Of a stretch of 64,000 bases of DNA, positions 54,478-63,167 are shown piece by piece. A program made the translations under genes and the position numbers. Positions within the stretch are counted from its first letter, which is position 1. Each line of letters begins with the position of its first letter. The stretch covers positions 930,001-994,000 of the forward strand of contig OZ242006.1 in the NCBI GenBank assembly GCA_965204705.1, in the 5' to 3' direction. The stretch comes from Bin5 sp965204705. GTDB lineage: Bacteria; Chloroflexota; Anaerolineae; Caldilineales; Caldilineaceae. Below the pieces are notes generated by a model. That model was not told the origin of the DNA, searched no databases, and saw only the letters and a program-made list of their open reading frames with translations.

Positions 54478-55113
54478 TTGACGTTCCCGAACACATGCGC
54501 ATTCCGTTGGTCCTCGGGTGATCACGTCCAGTTTCGACAGGTCTGGTCGGGAAATGTCTGGGCCGCCATTCCTGCAACCGTAGTCGAAGACAGCAGCGAT
54601 CTGGTGTCACTTTATATCGCTCCCGGCACCAAGTTTTCTGGACCAATCTGCACGCGCGAAGAGCACTTGCATGTCGCCGCAAGCGGTACCTGGCAACGGA
54701 AGCTCTACGAGTGGACCGGACAACACCACCTCTGGTCATCCCTGCCCGGCGAAGCCGCCTCCATCTGGACAATCTGGTCCGCCCCCGACTGGACCCACGT
54801 CGGCTGGAAGGTCAATCCCGAACTGCCCCTCAAACGTACTCCCATCGGCTTCGACACAACCGACCATGTCCTGGACGCGGTCATCAGCCACGACCTCAGT
54901 TCATGGCAGCTTAAAGACGAAGACGATCTCGCCGTCGCCATCGATCTTGGCCTGTTCACTGCTGCCCAGGGAGAACAGATCCGCCGGGAGACGCAGCGTG
55001 TCGCCAGCGAGTGTATAACGTCGCGCCGCCGGCAACTCCAAGCATGGACCGCCTGGCGTCCACCGTCTCAGTGGAGACTTCCCGTCCTCCACGGAAACTG
55101 GGAAGCCGCGTGA
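54478..55113 (+). CDS. DUF402 (FomD-like) protein
   Basis: 211 residues. The core HVGWKVNPELPLKRTPIGFDTTDHVLD (in part) and SWQLKDEDDLAVAIDLGLF match DUF402, whose member FomD hydrolyses nucleotide-linked phosphonates and nucleoside diphosphates. The acidic residues that hold the metal (FDTTDHVLD, KDEDD) are present. The TTG at 54478 is the likely start. The last codons and stop lie within a 23-bp sequence repeated at 55649, after the inserted toxin-antitoxin segment. Confidence 0.75.
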   Translation: MTFPNTCAFRWSSGDHVQFRQVWSGNVWAAIPATVVEDSSDLVSLYIAPGTKFSGPICTREEHLHVAASGTWQRKLYEWTGQHHLWSSLPGEAASIWTIWSAPDWTHVGWKVNPELPLKRTPIGFDTTDHVLDAVISHDLSSWQLKDEDDLAVAIDLGLFTAAQGEQIRRETQRVASECITSRRRQLQAWTAWRPPSQWRLPVLHGNWEAA

Positions 55114-55119
55114 CGTCAC
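55097..55119. repeat. 23-bp direct repeat at the DUF402 gene end, left copy
   Basis: ACTGGGAAGCCGCGTGACGT plus CAC, containing the DUF402 stop codon. It is identical to 55649-55671. Confidence 0.9.
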
Positions 55120-55161
55120 CGTCTTGGAAGATGCAATTCACAGAACTCAAGGCGAAACAGG

Positions 55162-55338
55162 ATGTTTTGCGTCGATAAAATTGCGAGTGGCATTTTTACT
55201 GTTCGCTTTACCTACAGAGCGAATAGAATTAGGATTTTCGGGGCCGGATACTGGAGAAAATACCGGAAGCTGTACTTGGACCAGGGGAGCCCAAGAGCCA
55301 GAATCTTGACCCGCCAAGTCAAACTTGGGAGACAGTAG
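55162..55338 (+). pseudogene. BrnT-family toxin, N-terminally truncated
   Basis: The frame from ATG 55162 reads FTVRFTYRANRIRIFGAGYW followed by RKYRKLY and stops at 55338. BrnT toxins end with a strand reading roughly IRIIGAGYWRKGRK-x-Y, so this is the C-terminal half; the usual 90-residue length is reduced to 58 and the N-terminal half with the first catalytic residues is missing. It is probably inactive. The BrnA-like gene follows in another frame. Confidence 0.6.
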
Positions 55339-55376
55339 AATACTCGGATAATCCTGAACTTCCAGAAGTTGAAGAC

Positions 55377-55574
55377 TTGCAAATTATGGACAAGGGGTTC
55401 TTGCCTCGCCCGGAGCGACTGGTCTTCTATGACACCGAGACAGAAAATGTCACGGTGCCACTTGACAAAGAGACAGTTGCTTACTTCAAGAGCAAAGCAG
55501 AGGAGTTAGGAGCCTCTTATCAGACGTTAGTTCGGAGTATCCTCAGAGAGTACGTAGCCCGACAGAGTAGATAA
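55377..55574 (+). CDS. BrnA-like ribbon-helix-helix antitoxin
   Basis: 65 residues from TTG 55377 (ATG 55386 also possible). VTVPLDKETVAYFKSKAEEL and SYQTLVRSILREYV form the ribbon-helix-helix DNA-binding region of BrnA/CopG-type antitoxins, which bind the toxin and repress their own operon. The frame is open back to about 55229 with acidic text (WETVEYSDNPELPEVEDL) typical of BrnA N-termini but without a standard start. It may therefore be translated by coupling from the BrnT frame it overlaps. Confidence 0.65.
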   Translation: MQIMDKGFLPRPERLVFYDTETENVTVPLDKETVAYFKSKAEELGASYQTLVRSILREYVARQSR

Positions 55575-55648
55575 GTTTCTTGTTTGTTGCAGAAAAGGCA
55601 GGGAGCACTCTGTGACGCCACGTAAGCTTCCCACCCTCCTGCCAGAAG

Positions 55649-55671
55649 ACTGGGAAGCCGCGTGACGTCAC
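55649..55671. repeat. 23-bp direct repeat, right copy
   Basis: Identical to 55097-55119. Weaker similarity extends upstream to about 55627 (CTTCCC..CCTCC), so about 45 bases of the DUF402 3' end are duplicated. Confidence 0.9.
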
Positions 55672-55688
55672 AACACCGCTGTCCCGTC

Positions 55689-56462
55689 CTACGCCTCCGC
55701 CACCACCGGATTGCGCAGCACGCCTACACCTGAAATTTCAATCTCCACCACATCACCCGGCTGCACAGGACCCACGCCCGACGGCGTGCCCGTCATAATC
55801 ACATCACCCGGCAGCAGCGTTATCGCCTCGCTGATGTAAGCGATCAACTGCGCCACCGAAAAGATCAGGTCGTCCGTGTTCGTGTGCTGCTTGACCTCGC
55901 CGTTCACTCGCGTTGTCAACTCAAGATTCGTGGAGTCCAGACCGGTGGCAATGTAGGGACCCAACGGCTTGAAAGTATCGAATCCCTTGCCAATCAGCAT
56001 GCAGCCGTTCGCCATCTCATTGGCCTGGATCACCCGCTCGCTGACGTCGTTCCCGCAGCTGTATCCCAACACATAGTCCAGCGCATCCGCTTCCGACACC
56101 CGGCGCGCCTCCTTGCCGATGATTACCGAAAGTTCACCCTCATAATGCACGTTCTGCCCCTGCCGCGGGTAGACGATCGGCTCCTCCGGGTCCTGAATAG
56201 CCGTCCAAGGCAGCATGAAGAGCATCGGCTGGTCCGGCGGCGTCTGCCCGCCCTCCTCAGCATGGGCCAGATAATTCAGCCCCACCCCAATCAGCCGCGG
56301 CTTCCCCACCGGCGCCAGCACCCGCACGTTGTCCAGGTGCGTCGTTTCGCCGCTCTCCTCGAAACTGTCCCATGGACAGGAGGCCATCTGCCGAATAGCC
56401 CCGTCCTCCTCCAAAATACCGTAGCTTGTCGATCCATCGGCACTGTAGCGCAGAATCTTCAT
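55689..56462 (-). CDS. Fumarylacetoacetate hydrolase (FAH) family protein
   Basis: 257 residues. VGLNYLAHAEEGG (about 77), YEGELSVIIGKEAR (about 107) and GYSCGNDVSER (about 133) give the Glu/Glu/Asp metal ligands of the FAH fold, and TGTPSGVGP (about 226) the family's late signature. Members hydrolyse or decarboxylate acylpyruvates and related 2-keto acids, or hydrate 2-keto-3-deoxy acids. GAGGAG lies 8 bases before the ATG. It opens the catabolic stretch to the right and is divergent from the SDR gene. Confidence 0.9.
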   Translation of the reverse strand: MKILRYSADGSTSYGILEEDGAIRQMASCPWDSFEESGETTHLDNVRVLAPVGKPRLIGVGLNYLAHAEEGGQTPPDQPMLFMLPWTAIQDPEEPIVYPRQGQNVHYEGELSVIIGKEARRVSEADALDYVLGYSCGNDVSERVIQANEMANGCMLIGKGFDTFKPLGPYIATGLDSTNLELTTRVNGEVKQHTNTDDLIFSVAQLIAYISEAITLLPGDVIMTGTPSGVGPVQPGDVVEIEISGVGVLRNPVVAEA

Positions 56463-56713
56463 CGTTGATACTCCTCACTGTGTATGATGTGTTGTAAACA
56501 CTGAATTCGCTGCGGTCTCACTCAACTTCTTCCTGACTTCCCCGCCCGTAACCCGGCGCCAGCCCTTTTCCGAAAAGTAGGAAAAGGATTGCAGCCATGA
56601 TAGACTGTTCGCATGCTTAACACCAGTGGCTGGCAACCAGAATTCAGTTGCCGCTACTTCCACAATCCACTAGCTGCGAACCACTATCCACGATAACAAA
56701 GGAGCACACAAAT

Positions 56714-57469
56714 ATGACCACCTCCGGCAGAGTCGCTATCATCACCGGCGCCGGCTCCGGTATAGGCAAACGCACTGCCCTGCTCCTTCTCGTAGAAGGC
56801 TACTCTGTGGCTTTGGCAGGGCGCCGCCTCGACCGTCTCGAAGAAACTGCCGCAGAATCCGGCGCTGGTGACCGGGCCCTGGTCGTGCAATCCGACGTGA
56901 CCGATCCCGCCGCCGTAGACGTCCTGTTCGACCGCACTATCGAAGCCTTCGGCCGCCTCGACCTCCTCTTCAACAACGCCGGCCGCGGCGCCCCCCGCGC
57001 CGACTTTGACGAGATCGCCTACGAAGATTGGAAATCCGTCGTCGACGTAAATCTGACCGGCGTCTTCCTCTGTTCGCAGCGGGCCTTCCGCATCATGAAA
57101 AATCAGACGCCCCAAGGCGGCCGCATCATCAACAACGGCTCAATTTCGGCGCATACCCCCCGCCCCAACTCCGCCCCCTACACCTCCACCAAACACGCCA
57201 TCACCGGCCTGACCAAATCCACGTCACTCGACGGCCGCGCTTACAATATCTGCTGCGGCCAGATCGACATCGGCAACGCCGCCACCGAAATGACCGAACG
57301 CATGCGTACCGGCATCGTGCAGGCCAACGGCACCTCCATGGTCGAGCCGAACATGGACTCCGACGGGGTCGCCCAAACCATCCTCTACATGGACAGCCTG
57401 CCCCTGGATACCAATGTACTCACCCTGACCGTCATGGCCAATCAGATGCCATACGTAGGCCGCGGCTGA
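56714..57469 (+). CDS. Short-chain dehydrogenase/reductase
   Basis: 251 residues from ATG 56714 (AAAGGAG 10 bases upstream). TGAGSGIGKR (cofactor loop), NNAGRG, then NNGSISAH (catalytic Ser), and YTSTKHA (catalytic Tyr-x3-Lys) are all present. It oxidises or reduces a hydroxyl/carbonyl group with NAD(P); Arg after the Gly motif (GRRLDRL) hints at NADP. The substrate is unknown. It is convergent with the PhyH gene, 6 bases apart. Confidence 0.9.
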   Translation: MTTSGRVAIITGAGSGIGKRTALLLLVEGYSVALAGRRLDRLEETAAESGAGDRALVVQSDVTDPAAVDVLFDRTIEAFGRLDLLFNNAGRGAPRADFDEIAYEDWKSVVDVNLTGVFLCSQRAFRIMKNQTPQGGRIINNGSISAHTPRPNSAPYTSTKHAITGLTKSTSLDGRAYNICCGQIDIGNAATEMTERMRTGIVQANGTSMVEPNMDSDGVAQTILYMDSLPLDTNVLTLTVMANQMPYVGRG

Positions 57470-57475
57470 TCGCGC

Positions 57476-58366
57476 CTACTGATAGCCTCCGATCCCCAGC
57501 AGCTCTTTCGTTTCGGAATCAGCCTCGTCCAGATATGCATCAACGAGGCTGTCCTCCGGTTTGACGCCAAAAGGAGAATAGCGCATCCACGTCGGCCCGT
57601 AGCAGAGGATAAGCAGACGCCGCTTCTCACCGTCAGGCCGCGTGGGCAAAGCCCGGTGCCACAGATTGCTGTGCATGATTATACATGTCCCTGCCGGCCC
57701 CCGCACCACCTTCTGTCCCGGAAGATCGTCGTAGCAGTCAGCCGGCAGGGGGTCATGGATCCGTAGATGCGATCCCGGTACAATCGCCAGCGTACCATTG
57801 GCGTCATTCAGTTCATCCAGATAGATCAGGCAGTCCAAAGTGTGCGGAAAGGAGAAGAATGCCGGCAGAGGCTTGGGAACCGTGCGCCGGTGCAGGTGCC
57901 ACTGCGTCTCCTGGTTCGGCTCGCCCGGGTAACTGACCCGCCCGCCCAACTGCCGGATGCGTACAAACGGCCCCAACACCGCACGCGCGACCGAAAGAGT
58001 CGGCTCAAAACTGATCAGTTCCAGAAAGGCCGGGTGCTTATCCATCAGATAGCGTGGAAACCAGCCGCCGAACCGCTTCGAACGGCTGACAGCCGAAGAC
58101 TGTCCTGTCTCTTCGCCGTCTAAGCGAGGGTCGGCAGCCACCTCGGCAGTTTCGACCTCGTCGAGGGCGCCGCGCAGCCGCTCCAACTGCTCGCCCTGAA
58201 AGAGCGCCTCCCGGATCAAGTAACCCTGCTCGGCCAGTTGCTCGATCTCCTGCGGCGTTGCCAGCACTGTAAAGTTGCGCTCTTTGTCTTCATCGTCCGC
58301 ATTGGTCATAATCTCATAGGAGACCGTGTGACAGGGAAACTCTGCATACCTCCGCTGCTCAGACAT
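57476..58366 (-). CDS. Phytanoyl-CoA dioxygenase (PhyH) family protein
   Basis: 296 residues with the double-stranded beta-helix of Fe(II)/2-oxoglutarate oxygenases. The distal His is in NLWHRALPTR and the 2-oxoglutarate Arg in KRRLLIL. At the first metal site the text reads QWHLHRR where most PhyH proteins have HxD, so the acidic ligand is His here. The enzyme may be altered, or halogenase-like chemistry could be considered; sequence alone does not decide. PhyH proteins hydroxylate many small molecules. Confidence 0.82.
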   Translation of the reverse strand: MSEQRRYAEFPCHTVSYEIMTNADDEDKERNFTVLATPQEIEQLAEQGYLIREALFQGEQLERLRGALDEVETAEVAADPRLDGEETGQSSAVSRSKRFGGWFPRYLMDKHPAFLELISFEPTLSVARAVLGPFVRIRQLGGRVSYPGEPNQETQWHLHRRTVPKPLPAFFSFPHTLDCLIYLDELNDANGTLAIVPGSHLRIHDPLPADCYDDLPGQKVVRGPAGTCIIMHSNLWHRALPTRPDGEKRRLLILCYGPTWMRYSPFGVKPEDSLVDAYLDEADSETKELLGIGGYQ

Positions 58367-58541
58367 TATCTTAGGTCCTTCTATCCGCGGTTTTCCGAAC
58401 GATTGCCGGCGGGGACTCTGAACCGGCCCCGGGGTTCTAGCTAGTCTACGGCAGTTTCCAGTTCCCGCGCAAAGGCCTTCACCCGGCGCAACTTACGGCA
58501 CTGGCGCCACACCACAATCCCACCTCGGAGAATCTCGCCCG

Positions 58542-59549
58542 ATGGCCAAACAGAAAGTGATCCTGAATCCGTACCCCCGTCCGCTCGATATGGTAATGTC
58601 CACCCAGGATGCAGAACGGCTCCATGACCTGGTCGACGTAATCTGGGGCAAGGACGAAAACATTCCCGAGTCCGAGTTCGCCCGCGTCTGCAATGACGCC
58701 TACGCCATCATAACCTCCTCCTGGCAGCGTAGATCACTGGACGACATGCCCAACCTGCGCGTAATCATGGAAACCGGCGGCCGCCATCCCAGCCCCGATC
58801 TGTTGGACTACAAGACCTGCTTTGCACGCGGCATCCGCGTCCTCAGTTGCGCCCCCGCCTACGGCCCCATGGTTGCCGAAATGGCGCTCGGCATGGCCAT
58901 CGCCGCCGCCCGCGGCATCGTCAGCGCACACCGCGACTTCGCCGCCGGCGAGGAACTCTACCTCTACCCCAGCAACCGCGCCGCCTTTACACTCTACGAC
59001 CAGCCCGTCGGCTTTATCGGCTTCGGCGGTCTGGCACTATCACTCAAGCCGCTGCTTGCCCCCTTCCGCTGCCCGATTCAGGTCTACGATCCTTGGCTGC
59101 CCGCCAGCTTCATAGAGGAGCGCGGCTGCACCCCGGTCAGCCTCCAGGAGCTGCTTTCAAGTGCGCGCGTCATCTTCGTGTTGGCTATCCCCTCCAACGA
59201 GAACAAAGCCATGCTCGACCGCGAGCTGCTCTCGCTGATCAGGCCCGACGCCGTCTTCGCCCTCATCAGCCGCTCCCACCTCGTCGACTTCGACGCCCTC
59301 ACCGACCTTCTGCACCAGGGCCGCTTCCGTGCCGCCATCGACGTCTTCCCGCAGGAGCCCCTCGCCGCCGATCATCCCATTCGCACCGCCCCCAACACCA
59401 TTCTCTCCGCCCATCGCGCCGGCTCCGTCTGGCAGGACATGCACAACATCGGGCGTATGGTCGTCGACGACCTGGAAACAATGCTGGCCGGCCTGCCGCC
59501 GACCAGGATGCAGACCGCGCAACCTGAAATTGTCTACCGTCTGCCATAG
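58542..59549 (+). CDS. D-2-hydroxyacid dehydrogenase family protein
   Basis: 335 residues. The NAD-binding domain has GFIGFGGLALSLKPLL (about 151). The catalytic set is Arg in LISRSHLVDF (about 243), Glu in FPQEPLA (about 272) and His in LSAHRAGSVW (about 290). It interconverts 2-keto and D-2-hydroxy acids. GGAGAA lies 10 bases upstream. It starts a four-gene plus-strand group with the mannonate-dehydratase-like, P-loop and amidohydrolase genes. Confidence 0.88.
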   Translation: MAKQKVILNPYPRPLDMVMSTQDAERLHDLVDVIWGKDENIPESEFARVCNDAYAIITSSWQRRSLDDMPNLRVIMETGGRHPSPDLLDYKTCFARGIRVLSCAPAYGPMVAEMALGMAIAAARGIVSAHRDFAAGEELYLYPSNRAAFTLYDQPVGFIGFGGLALSLKPLLAPFRCPIQVYDPWLPASFIEERGCTPVSLQELLSSARVIFVLAIPSNENKAMLDRELLSLIRPDAVFALISRSHLVDFDALTDLLHQGRFRAAIDVFPQEPLAADHPIRTAPNTILSAHRAGSVWQDMHNIGRMVVDDLETMLAGLPPTRMQTAQPEIVYRLP

Positions 59550-59660
59550 CAGCCAAAACGAACTGCCTGCTCAGCCAACAGCCATGCGCCAGTCCACTGT
59601 GTAGCATCCCTCGAATGCCCGCTTTCACATCGTTCACACTAAATGAAACCGGAGCCGAAC

Positions 59661-60680
59661 ATGAGAATCTGCATTTACGCAACCCTGCCCGACCAGGACA
59701 ACTTCCTCGGCTTTCTCAAACAGTACGACATCCTTGACGTCGCCCTCAGTTCGACCTCCCATCCCCAACACCGGACACGCTTCTCACCCGACGCGGCCGT
59801 CAAACCAGGCGCCTTCTGGGACTTCCAAACGCTGCTGTGGGCGCGCACCCAGTGCGAAGAAGCCGGTCTCAACCTCGTTTCAATCGAGAATCCCCTCCCG
59901 AACTGGTGCTATGAAAAGATAGTCATGGGCCAGGAAGGCCGCGACCAGCAGATCGAAAACGTTGCCGAGACCATCCGCAACATGGGCCGGGCCGGCATAC
60001 CTGTCTACGGCTACCACTGGATGGTCAATCAGCCGGGCGTCACCCGCAACTCCTGGCGCACCTCGCTCACCACGCCCGGCCGCGGCAACGCCCAGGTCAG
60101 CCGTTTTGAGCTGGAGCTGGCCAACCGCGGCCCCCTCTTCCGCGAACGCGAGTACAGTCACGAGGAGATGTGGAGCAACTACGAATATTTCATCAAGGCA
60201 ATCGTCCCTGTGGCTGAGGAAGCCGGCGTCAGACTGGCCCTCCATCCCGACGACCCGCCCGTCGAAAAACTGGGCGGCATGCCCCGTCTCTTCTGCAATC
60301 CGGAAGGCTTTCAGCGCGCCATGGACATCGCAGACAGCCCGGCTAGCGGCCTCAACTTCTGCCTCGGCAACTGGACCGCCATGAACGTCGACATCCACGC
60401 CGCCATCCGCCGCTTTGGCGGCCGCGGGCAGATCGTCTACGGTCATGTACAGGGCGTACAGGGCACCGCCCCCGATTTCCGCGAGTGTTTCCTCGAAGAG
60501 GCCGACTGCGACTTTCTGGAGGTTTTCAAGACTTTCAGGGAAGTTGGCTTTGATGGCGCCCTTATCCCCGGCCACTTCCCCCATACGATCTATGACGACC
60601 AGAGCCCGCATCAAGGGCTGCTTTACTCGGCCGGTTACGTCAAAGGGCTTCTCCGGTCACTCGACGCAGACAAATCGTAG
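59661..60680 (+). CDS. Mannonate dehydratase (UxuA)-like protein
   Basis: 339 residues from ATG 59661 (GGAG 7 bases upstream). The TIM barrel shows ENPLPNWCYEKIVMGQEGRD, YHWMVNQPGV, LHPDDPP (about 201) and a GQIVYGHVQGV strand with a metal-binding His, as in UxuA. UxuA dehydrates D-mannonate to 2-keto-3-deoxygluconate in hexuronate breakdown. The neighbouring hydroxyacid dehydrogenase fits a sugar-acid route, but no KDG kinase or aldolase is in view. Confidence 0.82.
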   Translation: MRICIYATLPDQDNFLGFLKQYDILDVALSSTSHPQHRTRFSPDAAVKPGAFWDFQTLLWARTQCEEAGLNLVSIENPLPNWCYEKIVMGQEGRDQQIENVAETIRNMGRAGIPVYGYHWMVNQPGVTRNSWRTSLTTPGRGNAQVSRFELELANRGPLFREREYSHEEMWSNYEYFIKAIVPVAEEAGVRLALHPDDPPVEKLGGMPRLFCNPEGFQRAMDIADSPASGLNFCLGNWTAMNVDIHAAIRRFGGRGQIVYGHVQGVQGTAPDFRECFLEEADCDFLEVFKTFREVGFDGALIPGHFPHTIYDDQSPHQGLLYSAGYVKGLLRSLDADKS

Positions 60681-60734
60681 CAATACCGGATCCGCAGAAA
60701 ACCCGGACAACAGCATAGAGGGAGAAAAGGACAA

Positions 60735-61415
60735 ATGTATCTGATCCTGATCGGTTGCGAATATGCAGGCACCACAACGCTGGCCAACGCCGTCAACGAG
60801 TGGACCAACCAGTCCCTGGGCACCGAGTTCAAGCTGATTCACGACCATAACAAACTGCCCGATACCAAGCCCCACGGCCCGCAGCTCACGCCCGAAGATA
60901 TCGCCGCATTCCAACAGCTCAGCCCCCGCCTCACCGAGGTGATCCAGCGCCACAACCTCTACTATCACACACCCTGGGCGTCGGGCTCCGAAGAAAACTT
61001 CATGGGGATTGGCCTCTACTTTGACGAGTTGGTCTACGCGCCCAAGTACTACGGCTACGGCGGCCGCGGCCAGGACGGCGACCGCGGGGTGATCTCCCGC
61101 ATGCTCGAACAGCGGATCCTACAGTTCAGGCCCGACGCAGTCCTGATTCTCGTCGAAGCCGCGCCCGATGTGATCCGCCAGCGCATGGCCGAAAGCCCGC
61201 ACCCTTACCCTGTCGTGCCCGCAGAAGATGTCGAGCATATCAACCAGCGCTTCCAGGAAGAATTCGATAACTCGCTCATCCGGCAGAAATTTACTCTCGA
61301 CACATCAACGGCAACGGTAGCCGAGTCAGTGGCGCAGTTTGCCGTCAAAATTCAGCCCTATTTGACCGCCGCCGACCTGGTGAGGCAGGCCCTCCAACGG
61401 GGAAAGGCGGGCTGA
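60735..61415 (+). CDS. P-loop nucleotide kinase-like protein with altered Walker A
   Basis: 226 residues from ATG 60735 (AAAAGGAC just upstream). The start YLILIGCEYAGTTTLANAV has the position of a P-loop (GxxxxGK[ST]) but with Thr in place of Lys, and a later ILQFRPDAVLILVEAAPDVI strand resembles the kinase core that binds the second substrate. The missing Lys would weaken phosphate binding. It may still act as a kinase-like fold or a sensor. It lies 54 bases after the UxuA-like gene and 4 before the amidohydrolase gene. Confidence 0.55.
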   Translation: MYLILIGCEYAGTTTLANAVNEWTNQSLGTEFKLIHDHNKLPDTKPHGPQLTPEDIAAFQQLSPRLTEVIQRHNLYYHTPWASGSEENFMGIGLYFDELVYAPKYYGYGGRGQDGDRGVISRMLEQRILQFRPDAVLILVEAAPDVIRQRMAESPHPYPVVPAEDVEHINQRFQEEFDNSLIRQKFTLDTSTATVAESVAQFAVKIQPYLTAADLVRQALQRGKAG

Positions 61416-61419
61416 TCCA

Positions 61420-62814
61420 ATGAGCAAGAGCCCTTGCGATATTCTTATCCACAACGGCCAGGTAGTCACCATGGACGCGGCGCGCACCATCCACAGCCCC
61501 GGCGCCGTGGCCGTCAAAGGATCGCGCATCCTGGATGTTGGTCCCGACGCCGAACTGCGGCAGCGCTACGACGCTGTGGAGACGCTGGACGCAGAAGGCG
61601 CCATCGTCCATCCCGGCTTCATCGACGCCCACAATCACATCGTGCATACAACCAGCCGCGGCGTCTTCGACAACATCTTTGATATCGACGCGCTGCCCGT
61701 CAAGTTCGCCGATCTCAAAGCCGGGGTAACCGACGACGATGAATCGGTAGCCACTGCCATGGCCGCCGTCGAGATGCTTCACAGCGGTTTCACCATGTTC
61801 ATCGAGCCGGGCTCCCTCTTCGCCACCGACGCCGCCGCCAAGGCGGTCGAACGGGTGGGTATGCGAGCGCTCTTCGCCGCCCCCTATCTCTGGGACCGTC
61901 GCGAGACCTTCGACGCCATGCCCGCGCTCGAGAGCGACAGCCTCATGGCCCGCGTTCCCATCGACCGCGACCGCGCCCTGAGCCAGCTGGACGCCGAGCT
62001 GTACCGCAATCAGGACCCCGAAGCCCTCGTGCGCGGCTACGTCGCCATCTACGGCGTAGGCACCGCCTCGCCCGAACTCCTGCAAGCCGCCCACGCCTGC
62101 GCTCGCGACAACAACGTGCGCCTCCAACTGCACGCCAGCTACGCGCCCGGCGAGGGCGAAATCTACCGCGCCATCAATGGCATCAGCCAGTATGTCCACC
62201 TTCACGAATTGGGCGTCCTCGACGAGAATACCGTCGTCGTCCATGCCAACCTCCTGGACGATGACGAGGAGGCCGCCGTTGAACAATCCGGCTGCCAGTT
62301 AGTCTGGTGCCCCATCACCTTCTTTTCGCTCGGAATCGTGCGCAGCGCCAGCTTCAAAATGGCGCAGCGCTACCGCCGCGGCGTCCGCGTCTCGCTGGGC
62401 GTAGACGGCGCCTTCGACTGTACGCCGGCCGAACTCATGCTTGCCGCCCATCTCGCCGCACGCGCCGGCGACGATCCCCTGCACCCCAGCGCCCTGCTCG
62501 AAATGCAGACCGTCAACGGCGCCGCCGCGGCCGGCCTCCAGTCCGAACTTGGCAGCCTCGAACCGGGCAAGCGCGCCGACATCGTCATGCGTTCCCCACG
62601 CGCCGCCGGTTCCTACCCCGCCAACAACCCCGTCCATCTGCTGGCGCTGACGTTAGGGGCCGGCAGTGTGGACACCGTCCTGGTCAATGGCGAGGCCGTC
62701 CTGCGCAACGGCCGCTCCACCCGCGTCGATGAACTGGAGATCAGCCATGCCGTCACCGCGTCGGTCGCCGGCCGGGCTCGACGTCTAGGGATCAATACGG
62801 GGCCCGGACCGTAG
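61420..62814 (+). CDS. Metal-dependent amidohydrolase (TRZ/ATZ, deaminase-like)
   Basis: 464 residues. HNHIVH (about 68) is the HxH metal pair, LHASYAPGE (about 237) and VHANLL (about 274) the third and fourth ligands, and SLGVDGAF (about 326) the catalytic Asp. The C-terminal LGSLEPGKRADIVMR strand is typical of the chlorohydrolase/guanine deaminase group. Such enzymes deaminate or dechlorinate purines, pyrimidines and s-triazines; the substrate is unknown. It starts 4 bases after the P-loop gene, so they are translated together. Confidence 0.9.
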   Translation: MSKSPCDILIHNGQVVTMDAARTIHSPGAVAVKGSRILDVGPDAELRQRYDAVETLDAEGAIVHPGFIDAHNHIVHTTSRGVFDNIFDIDALPVKFADLKAGVTDDDESVATAMAAVEMLHSGFTMFIEPGSLFATDAAAKAVERVGMRALFAAPYLWDRRETFDAMPALESDSLMARVPIDRDRALSQLDAELYRNQDPEALVRGYVAIYGVGTASPELLQAAHACARDNNVRLQLHASYAPGEGEIYRAINGISQYVHLHELGVLDENTVVVHANLLDDDEEAAVEQSGCQLVWCPITFFSLGIVRSASFKMAQRYRRGVRVSLGVDGAFDCTPAELMLAAHLAARAGDDPLHPSALLEMQTVNGAAAAGLQSELGSLEPGKRADIVMRSPRAAGSYPANNPVHLLALTLGAGSVDTVLVNGEAVLRNGRSTRVDELEISHAVTASVAGRARRLGINTGPGP

Positions 62815-63167
62815 GTCGTCCTAGTATAGAGAGGAGCGGCGAACTTTCAGTGGAACGAGAACGCTCGATATCGGCTATCGGCGCATCGCAGAAGCGCGAC
62901 GTTTCGTCTGAAACAAGAACAGTAGGAAGATGGCACTAGCCAGGATTCCTGGCGAAATTATCTGCATCGTGAATCATCTATTTTGCCGAGGGGTCGGCCA
63001 GTATGATGCCGTCTATTTCCAACCTCCCTCTTGGCCTGCACGCTCTTCTGCAGAAATATAAGGCGTGATCACAAAGAAGATTCATTTGACAAAGATCGCC
63101 AAGTACGAGAACATGTGTTCAGTCTAAAGTATGTGCCGGTCAATGCTAGTATGACTGGAGGACAAAT
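62815..63167. other. Intergenic stretch without a supported gene
   Basis: 353 bases. I see no frame with a ribosome site, no terminator with a T run, and no clear promoter. Confidence 0.4.
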
